Source of the DNA: Valencia hispanica
Lineage: Eukaryota > Chordata > Actinopteri > Cyprinodontiformes > Valenciidae
Assembly (NCBI GenBank): GCA_963556495.2
Contig: OY747702.1
Span: forward strand, 23,937,903-24,001,902
Direction of reading: 5' to 3'
Length of the DNA: 64,000 nucleotides
Shown: piece by piece, positions 47,640 to 62,524 of the stretch
How positions within the stretch are numbered: the stretch's first letter is position 1
Layout of the letters: every line of letters begins with the position of its first letter
Translations under genes and position numbers: made by a program
The notes under the pieces: generated by a model
The model's database searches: none
What the model was told of the DNA's origin: nothing
What the model saw: the letters and a program-made list of their open reading frames with translations, nothing else

Positions 47640-48060
47640 ATAAAATTTATGCGCAATTGACACTAAAGAGCCCAGAATGAGCCCCAAAATCCTCCACATC
47701 ATTATACCAGTTTGAATAATTCATACAAGGCAGGGTGTATCCAAGCTTTCATTGTGTTTAGGCCAAACCTTGACCTTTATATCTCAACGGTGCAGGTGAA
47801 ATCAAGACAAATCTGATATTTATCCACACAATTTCGGCTCACCCGATGTTTTCTCTTTTCTGAATCGGAACATTGGTTCGGCATGAGAATCCCATTAGAT
47901 CAGCAGTTTCTGAAATACTCACACCAGCCACTCTGGCCCCAAGAATTATGAACTTCAGAAAGCCATCTTCAGTACGTTTAGATGCCTCAAATGAATTGAG
48001 TTGCTATGATGTAACTGCCTGGTTTGCAGTTCAATGGGTTAATTGCATAAAAGGGTGGTA
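47640..48060 (-). repeat. Fragment of a dispersed DNA-transposon-type repeat
   Basis: Strings such as cacatcattataccagtttg, aaggcagggtgtatccaagc and ttagatcagcagtttctgaa are familiar from an abundant vertebrate repeat related to Tc1/mariner elements. The central coding part is deleted. No ends or target duplication could be defined. Confidence 0.5.
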
Positions 48061-49811
48061 TATTTTCCGATATTTTTCAGCTGAAATCCGATTTTCGATA
48101 TATATCTAGATATTTTTCTTCCCAAAAAGTATTGACCAAAAAGCCATTCCAAATCTAAGTTACATGTCTCAAATGTCACACAGGCACTTTTATTGACATA
48201 CAGCTGTAGATGTACATCAAAAACAGTGCCAAAAAGAAAGTATCGGCATATATTAATAATATTAATTTCTTGAATAAAATTATGTTTTATTCTTCTGAAC
48301 CCAAATAGTTATAGATTTGCTATTAAAACGTATTGTTTTGGGCAAGGGTGGGCTGATGAAATTGTTGAAATTCAGCCCAGGAGCTTGGTTCTGAGAGGCC
48401 ATAAAAACTAGAGAATATTGAGGGAAAACTAACTGGTCTATTCATATTGATATGAACAATATTGGCTAATTCTTGTATCGTATATGAAAAAATTGCGATT
48501 TTTTTTTTGAAAACTCGAGATATTATCCAGTCCTACTATGTCATAGTGAAAAATTACTTGAGCTAAGAGACAAAGTTCTAGTTTAAAAATCCAACTATAC
48601 TCCAAACTTCTTCCAACCTCAGACAGACCCAGAACTTGCTGATGGATTACATCTCCCTTTTGGCATTAGCACACATTAGGATCCTTGAGTTCTTTGGGTT
48701 TCCCTCTTGGGCCTTTTACCTTGGACCTGTTTTTTCTGCAGTCCAATCACATTTAAGCATAAAACAACAGATACATTAATGGATGGATGGAACATATGGG
48801 CTTGGCTAAATATTTTCTTACAGACACATACATTGTGACTTTCATTCTTTAAGAATTTAGATATTTATCATGAAGAAACTGGACTTAACTTATTTAAAGA
48901 AATTAGCTGTCAAGACTAAAGGACGCTTGTGTAAATATTAAAAAGGTAACCTTGGGTCACAGAGCCAAGGGTATTGCCGCCTTATGATCAAGTCTTCAAA
49001 CTTCCATTACCATGTAAAGTAGCACAATGATGGGTGGCCTATGCTAGCTGACTCCAAGGAGCTCGCAATGGCAGGTGCTGCCATAAGTTTCTGTCTTCTA
49101 ACAAGGATAGCATGGCCTTCTGAGTGAAGCATGGCTCTATTAAACAGCTAAAAGAGGCAGGAGCAGAAGGGGTGGGGCTAAAACAAGCACAGAGTTCACC
49201 AGGAATACACCGGACTTTCTGTTCAGGGATGTTGGCGGGACAGTGTTCTGGGTCAAGGCTCTGCCTCCGGTTATGACCAGCTTCTCAAGAGCTTCTTTTG
49301 ATTGAGCTGTCCATTTTCCACAATGAATGCACACTGCAAGGCCCCCGCTGATGGACTGAGTGTCGTTACAGATTATTCATGGCTGATAAACATGTGCGCA
49401 GGTAGTGTTCCAATCAATCCGGAGAGGTTCAGTCCAAGGCCACTCCAAGGAGACCGAGGAGCTTCGATTGCAAGCTGAAAAGAATAAATAGTGCAGGCTA
49501 GAAGAAACACTTATGACGGTTATTGCATAAAATACCTGCTCAGATATTTTGACAGGTTTCTGAATGTTCTCAGAAACATAAAAGCTAATTTCTAACTTCA
49601 GACAGGTATTTTAAATTGAGGAAATCAAAAATATGTTAATTATTACAAAAAGTAAAACATAGTTAAGTATGGTTAAATGATAAAAAGAAGAAAATAACTC
49701 ATGTAACCTATGTTTCAGGGAAACAAGTTGATTAGGAAAAAAATCACTGTAAGAGAAAAACTTTGAATCAAGTCTGGGTTCCTTTAGGATGGATTTCGGA
49801 AAAGTCAAATA

Positions 49812-51414
49812 CAGTGGCTTGCAAAAGTATTCGGCCCCCTTGAACTTTTCCACATTTTGTCACATTACAGCCACAAACATGAATCGATTTTATTGGAATT
49901 CCACGTGAAAGACCAATACAAAGTGTTGTACACGTGAGAAGTGGAACGAAAATCATACATGATTCCAAACATTTTTTACAAATAAATAACTGAAAAGTGG
50001 GGTGTGCGTAATTATTCAGCTCCCTTTGGTCTGAGTGCAGTCAGTTGCCCATAGACATTGTCTGATGAGTGCTAATGACTAAATAAAGTGCACCTGTGTG
50101 TAATCTAATGTCAGTACAAATACTGCTGCCCTGTGACGGCCTCAGAGGTTGTCTAAGAGAATGTTGGGAGCAACAACACCATGAAGTACAAAGAACACAC
50201 CAGACAGGTCAGGGATAAAGTTATTGAGAAATTTAAAGCAGGCTTAGGCTACAAAAATATTTCCCAAGCCTTGAACATCCCACGGAGTGCTGTTCAAGTG
50301 ATAATTCAGAAATGGAAGGAGTATGGCACAACTGTAAACCTACCAAGACAAGGCCGTCCACCTAAACTCACAGGCTGAACAAGTAGAGCGCTGATCAGAA
50401 ATGCAGCCAAGAGGCCCATGGTGACTCTGGATGAGCTGCAGAGATCTACAGCTCAGGTGGGGGAATCTGTCCATAGCACAACTATTAGTGGTGCACTGCA
50501 CAAAGTTGGCCTTTAAAGAAGAGTGGCAAGAAGAAAGCCATTGTTAAAAGGAAACCATAAGAAGTCCAGTTTGCACTTTGCCACAAGCCATGTGGGGGAC
50601 ACAGCACACATGTGGAAGAAGGTGCTCTGGTCAGATGAGACCAAAATGGAACTTTTTGGCCAAAATGCAAAACGCTATGTGTGGCGGAAAACTAACACTG
50701 CACATCACTCTGAACACACCATCCCCACTGTCAAATATGGTGGTGGCAGCATCATGCTCTGGGGGTGCTTCTCTTCAGCAGGGACAGGGAAGCTGGTCAG
50801 AGTTGATGGGAAGATGGATGGAGCCAAATACAGGGCAATCTTGGAAGAAAACCTCTTGGAGTCTGCAAAAGACTTGAGACTGGGGCGGAGGTTCACCTTC
50901 CAGCAGGACAACGACCCTAAACATAAAACCAGGGCAACAATGGAATGGTTTAAAACAAAACATATCCATGTGTTAGAATGGCCCAGTCAGAGTCCAGATC
51001 TAAATCCAATCGAGAATCTGTGACAAGATCTGAAAACTGCTGTTAAACACTGTCCATCTAATCTGACTGAGCTGGAGCTGTTTTCCAAAGAGGAATGGGC
51101 AAGAATTTCAGTCTCTAGATGTGCAAAGCTGGTAGAGACATACCCTAAAAGACTGGCAGCTGGAATTGCAGCAAAAGGTGGTTCTACAAAGTATTGACTC
51201 AGGGGGCTGAATAATTACGCACACCCCACTTTTCACTTATTTATTTGTAAAAAAAAATTGGAATCATGTATGATTTTCGTTCCACTTCTCACATGTACAC
51301 CACTTTGTATTGGTCTTTAACGTGGAATTCCAATAAAATTGATTCATGTTTGTGGCTGTAATGTGACAAAATGTGGAAAAGTTCAAGGGGGCCGAATACT
51401 TTTGCAAGCCACTG
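49812..51414 (+). mobile_element. Young full-length Tc1-like transposon
   Basis: Flanked by TA on both sides. The inverted repeats begin CAGTGGCTTGCAAAAGTATT and remain nearly identical for about 210 bases, with an inner repeat of the terminal motif (TTCGGCCCCCTTGA outside, TTATTCAGCCCCCT inside the right copy), an IR/DR-like layout. At 1603 bases it is standard size. The transposase region is complete in length but has three premature stops. Near-identity of the two repeats implies a recent insertion. Confidence 0.93.
50181..51197 (+). pseudogene. Tc1-like transposase pseudogene with three stops
   Basis: The reading frame starts at MKYKEHTRQVRDKVIEKFKA and runs 338 codons to GGSTKY without any frameshift. 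It is interrupted by stops at codon 66 (TGA), codon 112 (TAA) and codon 281 (TGA). The N-terminal helix-turn-helix, the GRPPK linker and all three catalytic acidic positions ([14 protein letters not shown] and PIENL) remain readable. The stops look like point changes after or during trans-mobilisation; this copy cannot make full-length enzyme. Confidence 0.92.
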
Positions 51415-52148
51415 TAACTGCCTTTCAGTCTAACAACTTTCTTTTTTGCAAAAAATGAGATAAAAAGTTCAGGTTGTTATCAGCACAGTCTGAAAAGCAG
51501 CTTCAGTGATTCTATAATTTAATCTGGGTGCTTTAATGAATGTGTGTAGGTAATTCATCCATCTAATGCTAACCAAAAAATAAATAGAAACGTTTTTTGG
51601 TTTAAGACATGCCATTCAAAGACTTTCTTTCTCAGAGCAGAAGTATTTCTTTAATTCACAAAGACCAATGTTGAAGCACATTCTCCATGTTTTACAGCAG
51701 TTTGGAGAGATACAGTGCTTGTAAAAGTATTTTTCCCCCTTTTATGTTTGTTTTTTATGTTTACTTGTCTTATTACACCCACAAATCTGTTCTAAAATGG
51801 AAGGGAAGTCATTCATATTTTCTATTTATTTTCCAGAAATAACACTCAGAAAAATGTGGCATGCATCTTTATTTAGCAACTCCAATTGAATGCTTTATAA
51901 AACTACCTTTTCACCTTTCAATGTAATAAAAGCAAGGTTATTTTGGAGTATGTCTCATCAGCTTTGCACACCTAGAGATTGATATTTTCCCAATTTTTCT
52001 TTACAAAATAGCGCAAGCCCCATCAGGGCTGAACATCAAATTTCAAGTCTTGCCACATATTCTCAGTTGGATTTAGCTCTAAATTTTGACTTTGTAAGTC
52101 TAACACATGAATTAGCTTTAATGTAAACTATTCCTTTGTAGGTCTGAT

Positions 52149-52686
52149 TGTCATGATCTATAGGCGTTTGTATTATGGTTTTCATTTGTTTTGTGTTTTT
52201 ATCATTTCTGGGTTTGTTTTTGTTCTTGCTGTATTTAGTTAGTATTGCCATTAGGGTTTTTCCGTAAAATAGTGCATTCCCTTGTGTTTAGTTTCTTCGT
52301 TTATTCTTTTTCTTTCTGCATTTTGATTTATTTATCTTAGATTAATGTCAGGGCTTTTCCTTTGGTTTGAAGATCCTTTGAGTTTTAGCTCAGTTCCTTC
52401 CATGTTAATTGGTCACCCTCCCTCAGTTTCACTGCTTTCTCCCAGTCACAGCTGTACCCCATTTCCTCTGTTAGTTAATCTAGTTCCTTAATTATTTTCC
52501 ACCCCTGCCTCAGTATTTAAGTTCTTGTTTTTTTATTGTTCAACGCTGGATTCTCACATTCACTTCCTGCTTTTTTTGACCTGCTCTCCCTGCATTATTT
52601 TCTGTAAGTTCAAATTTTTTATTAAAGTACTCTGTTTAACCATAGTTATCTCTTCACTTGGTTCCTTTCCTACTTCAACCATGAGA
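52149..52686 (+). mobile_element. Solo-LTR-like insertion
   Basis: The 538-base unit starts TGTCAT and ends ATGAGA (one base from the inverse ATGACA) and is flanked by CTGAT/CCGAT, a 5-base near-duplication. Inside are a tatttaag TATA-like box near 52513 and an attaaag signal near 52622, the order expected of a promoter and polyadenylation region in an LTR. No gag or pol sequence is attached. The retrotransposon class is not identified. Confidence 0.6.
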
Positions 52687-53175
52687 CCGATAGTGTTTAG
52701 GGTTATCTGTAGCCTCTAACGGTGTCTTTTTTTAAGAATTGCAATTTTCTTCATTTATGTTTAAGTTTATCAGACCAGCATCCTTCTCCCAGCTGAACAA
52801 AAACATCACAGCATGAGGCTGACAGCACCATGTTTCACTGTTGGAAAGGTGTGTTCAGGGTGATGTGCTGTGTTAGTTCTCATCCCCACAGAGCGTTACA
52901 TTTCGGCCAGAAAGTTGAATTTTGGTCGCATCTGACAAGAACACATTCCCCCACATTATTGCTTTTTTTATATCTACAGTATATTAAAACGATTCATAGC
53001 AAAGGTTTTCTCTATGCATTTTACAAGACACAGAGAACCGATTCATACACATAAATATATAGTCAATTCAATCCAAATTTAGATTCAAAATCAATTATAT
53101 ATACTCCAAATCAACCCCAGCTCTAAATACAAGTCATGTTTAGTTTATTTTGCAAAAACAATTTCTATCAAAGAA

Positions 53176-53515
53176 GGCTGCACAGAGGTGCAGTTGGTAG
53201 TATTGTTGCTTTGAGGCAAATACGTCCTGGGTTCAACTTCTTGTCTTTCTGTCTTTCTGCATTGAGTTTGCATGTTCTTGTATGTGTTGCATGCATGAGT
53301 TCTCATCAGGTACTCCGGCTTCTCCCCACAGTCCAAAAACATGACTGGTTACAAAGTCAATTGGCCACTCTAAATTGTCCTTACGTGTAAGTGTGTATAT
53401 GGTTGTTTGTCCTGTGCTTCTCTGTGTTGACCTGTGATGGACTGGCGACCTGTCCAGGCTGTACCCCGCCTCATACCTGATGATTGCTGGAGATAAGCAC
53501 CAACCAACACCCCCA
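53176..53515 (+). mobile_element. SINE-like dispersed repeat with tRNA-like promoter boxes
   Basis: The sequence matches the ubiquitous fish repeat with a tRNA-like head (gtgcagttggtagtattgtt, then gtcctgggttcaact resembling a B box) and the body gagtttgcatgttcttg, cggcttctccccacagtcca, actggcgacctgtccaggct. It is moderately diverged and lacks an obvious tail. I can place it as a known repeat type but not its exact family. Confidence 0.7.
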
Positions 53516-54297
53516 AGGGATGGATGTCCTGTTTAATTGTGTTACACCGGGGTCTGAGAACACAGAGCATGGGCTTTGTGCACTGGATTTTATTTTGAGG
53601 TATATGAGTAAACGAAGCTGAAAACAAAGGGTTACCACAGATTTAGATTTCTAAAAGCCACATTTACAATTCCTCCCTCCTTCACAAATATGTGCTGCTT
53701 TGCATTGGTCTGTCACATAAAAATCCCAATAAAATACACTGAAGTTTGTGGTGGCGATGTGACAAAATATGAAGTTTAAGTGCTATGGATATTTTCGCAA
53801 GGCACTGTATGTTTGTAATTTATGTTCCATGTCATCCTATTCTCCCTTTTTCTTATTTTGTGTCTAATTTTTCTGATAGGTGAAACAGTCTCATCTGTGT
53901 ATACTTCTCCTATGTATATTAAGCCTCTGTATAGTTCTTCTGTTAAGCTCATATTTGTGAGCAGATGTCTTTAGAGCAGTCAGGTAAATAAACCAATTAT
54001 TTATGAACACACAAGCAGATGTAATCTGACTCATGTTCAAATATAAAAGATGGCGCACAGCCTTTTTGAGACTGTTCTTTCATTCGTGCGTTTCCCATGT
54101 CTGTGTGACTGAGTTTTCTCATATAATAAGTCTAAACATGGATTATTTATACTCATATTCATGATTTGGCAGTGTAGAAAAAGAGTTTGAGTGCTCAACT
54201 GTCCAAGCAGAAATCCAGATATGGCATCCATTGAAAATGTTAGGCATATTGAGAAAGAAGAAATTTAGCAAATCAAGCCTTAAATTCTGAGTAGCTA

Positions 54298-55930
<1,633 letters not shown>

Positions 55931-57302
55931 TATATGGTTTTGGCAAAAGTGGAAAATACTTTACTGTTGAAGCTGAAGGTAATTTCTTTTCAGATCCTAA
56001 ATTCACGAAGCACAAACATGAACCTGTACCTTATTTTCATTATTGTTGTTTTCCGGTAAAAATAAATAAATAATTAATTTTCTTACAATAATCTACTGCT
56101 AACCACTTCTACCTCATTGTTTAGGTTACTGAGTGGGGAGTTTGGACATACATAATGTTTCACAGATAAGGACAAATTATTTTATAATATCAACATATTT
56201 AGCAGAATGTTAGCTATGTCATAGTTTCAATCACAAGAACTTTCCAATAAACCTCCACAATTTTTGACTTTAGATAGATAAAGATCAGGAGGAAGCGAAA
56301 TAGCCACAAGGAGGTCTTTTGTAAACATCATTTGAAGAAATGCAATTTTCTCAGAACAAAACTTTGAGAGAGGATAAGGTTTAATGCCATACCAGGACCA
56401 GTATTGACATTAAGAGTGTACAGGCATTTTACAAATTACAATTTCAAAACCAAGAAAATATATTCTGACATACAAGTCATGACTTAATGTTCTTTAAAAC
56501 AGATGCCTGAGAAAGTAGCTGAGAGTTTTCAACGTCTGTATGGAGCGTAGAGTAATACAGTGCCCACCTTCACCAACTGTTGCTTCCTAATGCTGGGTAG
56601 CTGCCTAAAAAAGGCTAATATACATTTTGCTCTCATACACGACAGACAAAATTGGGTGTTTAGAAGTGTTTATGCCTATTGAAAAGCTGGAAAATCATGT
56701 TGAGAACTGTAAAAGAAAGTTTTGAAACAAAAAACTGGCAGACTAGGAGTGTAATGTCTGTTAAGCAACTGGCTGTAGGGTCTGCTCAAGTAACAAGCCC
56801 AACTAATTAACTAGCTAATATCAGTTTATTGTACCAGTAATGTGTTTTTCTATGCAGGCAGAACTGCAAAAATGTGTAATTTTCTCCAGGGTTGTAATGA
56901 GAAGGAATGGGATGAAATTTTGCCAGATTAAAAAGCTCCAGTATTTTAATCAATGTGACTGTAATGTGATAGGTTTGTTTAACTGCTTCCAGAAATGTAA
57001 TTTTGTCTAGATTAACTAAACCTAAACTGTTATTTAACAGATTTGAAGACGTTTTTTAATACTCTTATTTTCAAACAAGAAAGGAAATAGTTTTTGAGTT
57101 GCCTGTTTGTGCTGACAGTCAAATAATAAAGACTTCTCATTGAGGAGGCTGACAGCTGGTTGGAAATGCACCGGAAAAGATTCCACCCTGTTTACACTGT
57201 TTGTGTGGCAACATTTTGGGTATTCATAAACAACAAACCTTGACACAGTGACAGATAAGATTCACATGAGTTGTGAGCAACATGAGAACACCACTTAGAC
57301 GT

Positions 57303-57490
57303 GTTGTTCTCAATCCTGGTCCTCAGGGCCCATTGTCCTTCATGCATTAGATGTGTCTCTGCTTCAACACACCTGAATCGGGTAACTAGCGAGGCTTAGC
57401 AGGACTCTCTAGAACTTGATTGTGTGCTGAGGAGGTAATTCAACCATTTCATTCAGGTGAGTTTGGCCAGGAATGAGAGTAAGAGTCACA
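57303..57490. mobile_element. Palindromic MITE fragment
   Basis: It carries the same architecture as 25761-25986: ctcaatcctggtcctcaggg at one side, a core cttcaacacacctgaatcgg, then a partly complementary second half (ttcaggtgagtttggccagg). It is a diverged member of the common fish fold-back repeats. Confidence 0.6.
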
Positions 57491-60002
57491 GGACGTCTGA
57501 TGCAGAATTTGAGAGTTCCACTTAAAAACAGTTTGAGAGTTATGAAAACACAGAATGGGAAAGCTTAGTTTTTCCAAAATCTTGCCTCATGTCTTATTAA
57601 TGAAATTAAAAGGGTTGATCTCCATGCACTTTTGGCATTAAGACCAATTCAGAAATGAACAAATATAAAACCCCGATATAAACCACCCTAATCAGGTATG
57701 GAATATTCAACACAATTGATAGATTCTTAAAAGGCACTTTGTGAATTCTTGAAACAAACCAACAAATATGATTCTTAGTTTTTCTCCCAAATTTGCAAAA
57801 ATCTTTTGTAATCTCATTCTCATAAACCTACTATCATCATTTATTTATAATCTCTTATTTAGAAATGGCAGTATTTTTATATAAGTTTATTATAGAGTAA
57901 GATGATCACTTTGTAATGTAAATCCCGGACAAGTCTTTATGAGGCAAAAGCATTCTGTTAGCACACCGAATCTCTCAGCAGCTCAGGATGCAGTTGTGTT
58001 TCTACCTGCTCAGGTGTTCACAGATTTGAAATGTGATAATGATTTGATTTGAAAAAAAACCCCCATCAAAATAGACTTTCTGTGTCACAGAATAAAGACA
58101 TTACACAGCAGACATTAAAATCAAGTCTCTACCTGCATATTTCATAATCATGTTTGGTTGCTTGCTAACGCACAAAGGTCACAAGTGATTAAATCAAATG
58201 GACATTGATTCAAAGCCATGGATTTTTCCATTTACACTGTCCCTCCATAATTAGTTTGCCTAACCTTTCCAAAATGTTACACACATGCATACACACTGAC
58301 AATCGCAGAGGTAAGTCTGTGATTTACCACAGCGCCCTTACCAAAGTGCCCTTGTTGTAATTACTCTCCATCCAATATCCTGATCCTGATGATTGGCAAG
58401 AGCAGAATGTTCTAGAAGCCACAGTCTTCAGGCAGGAAGTGTCTGGGACCTGCTCCTTTATCTCCCACACACACCTTGTCCTGGCGAGAATGAGAACACG
58501 TCAGAAGCGAGGGCCTTGAGCACTTTGCTTCTGCTTCCATTACACTTTGCAGAGTGGGAGGATCTGATAGAACGTTACCCACATGAAAGCCATGATAATT
58601 TGCCCAGACTAACGCGTTTCCCTCCTCCCCTGTCTGACATGGCCTTGGGTGCTGAGGTAAATAAGGGAAGAGGGTAGAAGGTAAACCAGTCCGACTCCCG
58701 TCTGGTTGTGGTGTGATCTGTACCAAACAAATTGCATTAAGGTTCTCCCCTCCCTTCTCGCAATCGCTTGGGCCCTCTTGTGCCTTTGGCCGGCAGTGTT
58801 GTCTGACTTGGATAGCGGAGTTTTTTGGTAAGCCGATGAAGGTGTGTAGGCGAATGTAAATACTAAACACAACAAACAGCATTCAGTAAACAGCCTGGGG
58901 TGAACAGCCACCATGAAGGCCTTCCTTTCAAAGATCCTGCATTCTTACTTTAGATTCATTTTTGTTCTTAACATGATGAAGACTGATTCTGTAACTCCTT
59001 TTGTTACATATATTAAATACAAAACCTTTTGTCTGTTTTTACTCCTTTCTCCATTCAGTTTCCACATTATGCATAGCAGAACAATTTCAGTTTAAAAACA
59101 TCTAAAGCACAAAAAGGCCTAAGTATGGCTTGAATGACTTACAGTACAGTGGCCAACATCCACATGCACAGGAGGTTGATGCCCATGGACTTCCTTTTAT
59201 TTTTTCATATTAAGATTTTCAGTTGATTAAAAAAAGATGCAGTCAAGTACAAATATTCTTAAAATGGAGAATATTAGGTACAACACAGAGTATTTTGCAC
59301 ACTAATATGTTTTTGCCTTCACTTTAAAACAAACAGAACCCCAAAATTCCAGTGACCTATACTTAAAAGCAGACTTGGGTGCAACTATTTATTAAACTCG
59401 GCTGAATACGGCAAACATTTTTGAAGACACTGTTACCAATATTTAGTTCTTTTTGTTCAGAAGAAAACAGAAAACAACCAACCCAACCAATTTCTTTTTC
59501 AAATCAAAGTTAGACTACTTTGTTGTTTGACTAAAACATTGCATGTTTAGTTTATTGTTTAGCAGATAAAAATATAGCTCTTAATATTGAAATTATTGTC
59601 CAGTTTTTCAATATAAAAAAATTACTATTATTGTGGCCTGCAAGTACTTTCAACTTGATGATTCTGGCGAAAAGATTGGGCACCACCCTTTTACTTGAAA
59701 GGTTCTGACACCTGTCTAAAAGTGAAAATAAATGGCCACAAAAACAAAAGGACTCTAAAAAATATACAGTATTTGATTACATTGAATTGTATATTGTAGC
59801 TAAACACAATTTAAAACATTTAATTAATACAAAAATAAAAATTGTCTTCTTCTTGTTGTGGTGGTCGTAATATATTATATTTACATTGTTCATCAACCAA
59901 ATCTCGATGAAGCACTGAAACAGTGCCTCCCACAGTTCAAAGTGCAGTGTGCTACAGATGCCTAAATAGAACAAAAAGGGGTTTTATCAGGAAGTTGGAC
60001 CA

Positions 60003-60213
60003 AACCGAGGCTGGTTTGTATTCACACCTGAAGTGAACCGCACCATAGTCCGTTTGGAAGTGGACCGAGACCACCTCAAAATGTGGGTTTCGGTCCGGTT
60101 CGTTAGTCCGGACCAAATCTCACTGGTCTGCATTCACACCAGCTCAAACGAACCGTACTTGAGTTTGTTGTAATTGTACCAAATGCTGCAGGTGTGAAAG
60201 CACCTTTAGCCTG
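60003..60213. mobile_element. Nonautonomous DNA element (MITE-like)
   Basis: The unit is rich in repeated accaaaccga, tggaccgagaccacc and gttagtccggaccaaat motifs and ends gtgtgaaagcacctttagc, resembling a class of fish MITEs whose ends read AAAGGTGCTTTCACACC. The left terminus is eroded, so the boundary is approximate. Confidence 0.55.
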
Positions 60214-60404
60214 CCCATAACACTGCACATTTGTAGGTTATGAATTAGGATAAATGTAGCACAATATTGGGGGGGCTGAAATGCCTTGGTGGCGGTCTGC
60301 GCTCTCCATGTGCTTCTCTAGTTGTGAATGAAGTATATTTCTTTGTCTGCAAAATGTTCTTATTGTTTGGCCTACACGATATTAGAAGATCTTGCCATGG
60401 CGAT

Positions 60405-60650
60405 CCCTCCATCCATTCATTGTCTTCCGCTTATCCAGGGTCGGATCAAGGGGGCAGCAGGTTCAGCAGAGAGACCCAGACTTCCCTCTCCCCAGCCATT
60501 TGGGCCAGCTCCTCCGGGAGAATCCCAAGGCGTTCCCAGGCCAGCCGAGAAACATAGTCCCTCCCAGCGTGTCCTGGGTCTTCCTTTGGGTCTCTTCCGG
60601 AAACACCTGACCAGGAGGCATCCTAACCAGATACTCGAGCCACAGCGATG
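60405..60650 (-). repeat. Retroelement-like dispersed repeat fragment
   Basis: Segments such as tccattcattgtcttccgct, ccagctcctccgggagaatc and gttcccaggccagccgagaa belong to an abundant fish repeat, probably the antisense of a LINE fragment, containing a GC-rich coding-like stretch. It is truncated on both sides. Confidence 0.6.
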
Positions 60651-62524
60651 GCAGTATTAATGGTAAATGTTGCGATGTGAATATCAGATACCATATATGT
60701 CTTCTTTCTTCTTTTCTCTACTTCTTTTTTGCTTTCATCATGCTGTGACCTTTAGCATTTTGGTCAGTGTCATTTGTGTCTGGCGTGAGCATCTGCTGCT
60801 GTAAGACTCTCTTCAACTCGCTGAATATTACATCAGCATGAACAATTTAAGTTCATAACACTAGGAATATACTGGTCAACAATTATTGCAGTTCAAGCAG
60901 TCCTTTGGGATATTGTACACACTGATTTTGCGATGATGATTTATTTGCAATATATTATGCAGCTCTATAAGTAAAATCATCAGCCTTTATAAGCCTTTGT
61001 TTCGGTGCCCTAACTGTGATTTGAGTCTAAGTTACAGACTAAAGTCCACATCGCTGGTCTCAGCCACATTCCTCCTTTTCGAATTCTTTTGTATCTCAAT
61101 GATTTATCAAAAATAAAATAAACACTCCTAATATTTTTTTAAGCTTTGAAAATGAGTTTTTTCACCAAACTTTTTAGTTTTGCGGCAGGTTTAGACTGCT
61201 GTTATTGATTGTGTGAAAACTTGTGACGAAGTGAATTCACCACCGAGAAATACAAGTTGGAAAACTGTGAATAGCCACAGCTGGATATATTTGGATGATG
61301 TTTGCAGAAGATGAAGCATAGGCACACATTCATCTTGCAGCTCTCGATTTCCTCTTCCAGGAAATCTGCTAGTCTACTATCACCAGGAGAGATGTTAATT
61401 GGTGACAGATCTGTGTTGCTCAGAAAAAAAAAATCACCTTAAGATCTGAGATTTTGGATTTATTGCAACACTATTTACGTCACTGATGATTCCATTTTGA
61501 TCACTTTATAACTTAGCGATAAAAATTCCTTTAGCTTAGCCTGAGTTTCTACACTCACAGAGTGACGCAACGTTCCGAAGAAATTAATCTTACAGTGAGG
61601 GTAAAAAGGTGACTGTACAGATTAAATTAAATGTAGTCTGTAAATTATACTATAACCTGCCATAACAAAACATAATGGAAAAAAACTCGGGACAGTCTCT
61701 ACCAATGGAATGATGGAAAAAAAGAAATGAGAAAGTAAAACTGACATGTCACAACTTTCACATTACGATACGACAACAGCAAGACCAAAATTTATTTAAG
61801 TGTAAAAATGAAACATTATAGAGCGATCACAAGTTTTTTTAAAGCACATTAAAACAAATTCAAAATCGGCAGTTAGAGAACGATAAGAGAAAACTTTACA
61901 GTGATAACTGCTGGAAACTGTTCACAGCTTGAGAGCATAATCTGCTTAAATCCCCACCTACACAGGTGGTCACATGATGCTGATTTTACAAGGTTCCTGA
62001 TTGAGCTCGAACCATGTTGTTGACTCCAGCCTCAACTATAATGTGACGCAGGACGCTGAAGTGCTGCAGACGGAGCACGGATTGAGCCTTTAAATATTTA
62101 TTTCTTTGTTCAGATATGACTGTATTAAATATTAACACAGCAGATGCGAGACAGACAGTGTGCACTTTATAAATAACTTGATGCTGAAAATTGAGAAGAA
62201 GGGGTGAAAGTACAGACTGGACCCCTGAACTCACAGGAGATGTTTGGAGGGAGTATTGGATAATAATGCAGATAAATCACTTGCAAATTATTGCTTATCT
62301 GAAATAATTAAACTACTTTTAAATAATTGTTCTCTAATAATTATTTATGAATTTATTTTATTTATGGATTATAAATTATTAATGTAAAGGATAAAATAGA
62401 CAACTAACATGTAAAAATACGGTTCCAACACATTTTGTTAATGAAAAGAATCCATATTTACAATTGTAAATTTGTAAAACAAGTGGTTTGGGAACATTTT
62501 CAAAGGGATGATATATGTTTGATC

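Larger units (their letters stand above)
51713..53807 (-). mobile_element. Old Tc1-like element with two nested insertions
   Basis: TA-flanked ends read CAGTGCTTGTAAAAGTATTT (left) and CAGTGCCTTGCGAAAATATC (right, reverse complement). Antisense transposase pieces are seen from about 51930 to 52140 and from 52692 to 52970 (gtttagggttatctgtagcc; gtgttcagggtgatgtgctg). The two pieces are contiguous once the LTR-like insert 52149-52686 is removed. A second insert, SINE-like, lies at about 53176-53515. The frame is fully decayed. Confidence 0.8.

Noticed and set aside
58412..58882. 156-codon minus-strand open frame as a possible gene or the missing Ig1 exon
   Set aside because: It lacks the VEPEDVYIV-type Ig1 motif and any recognisable domain; kept only as a conservation candidate.
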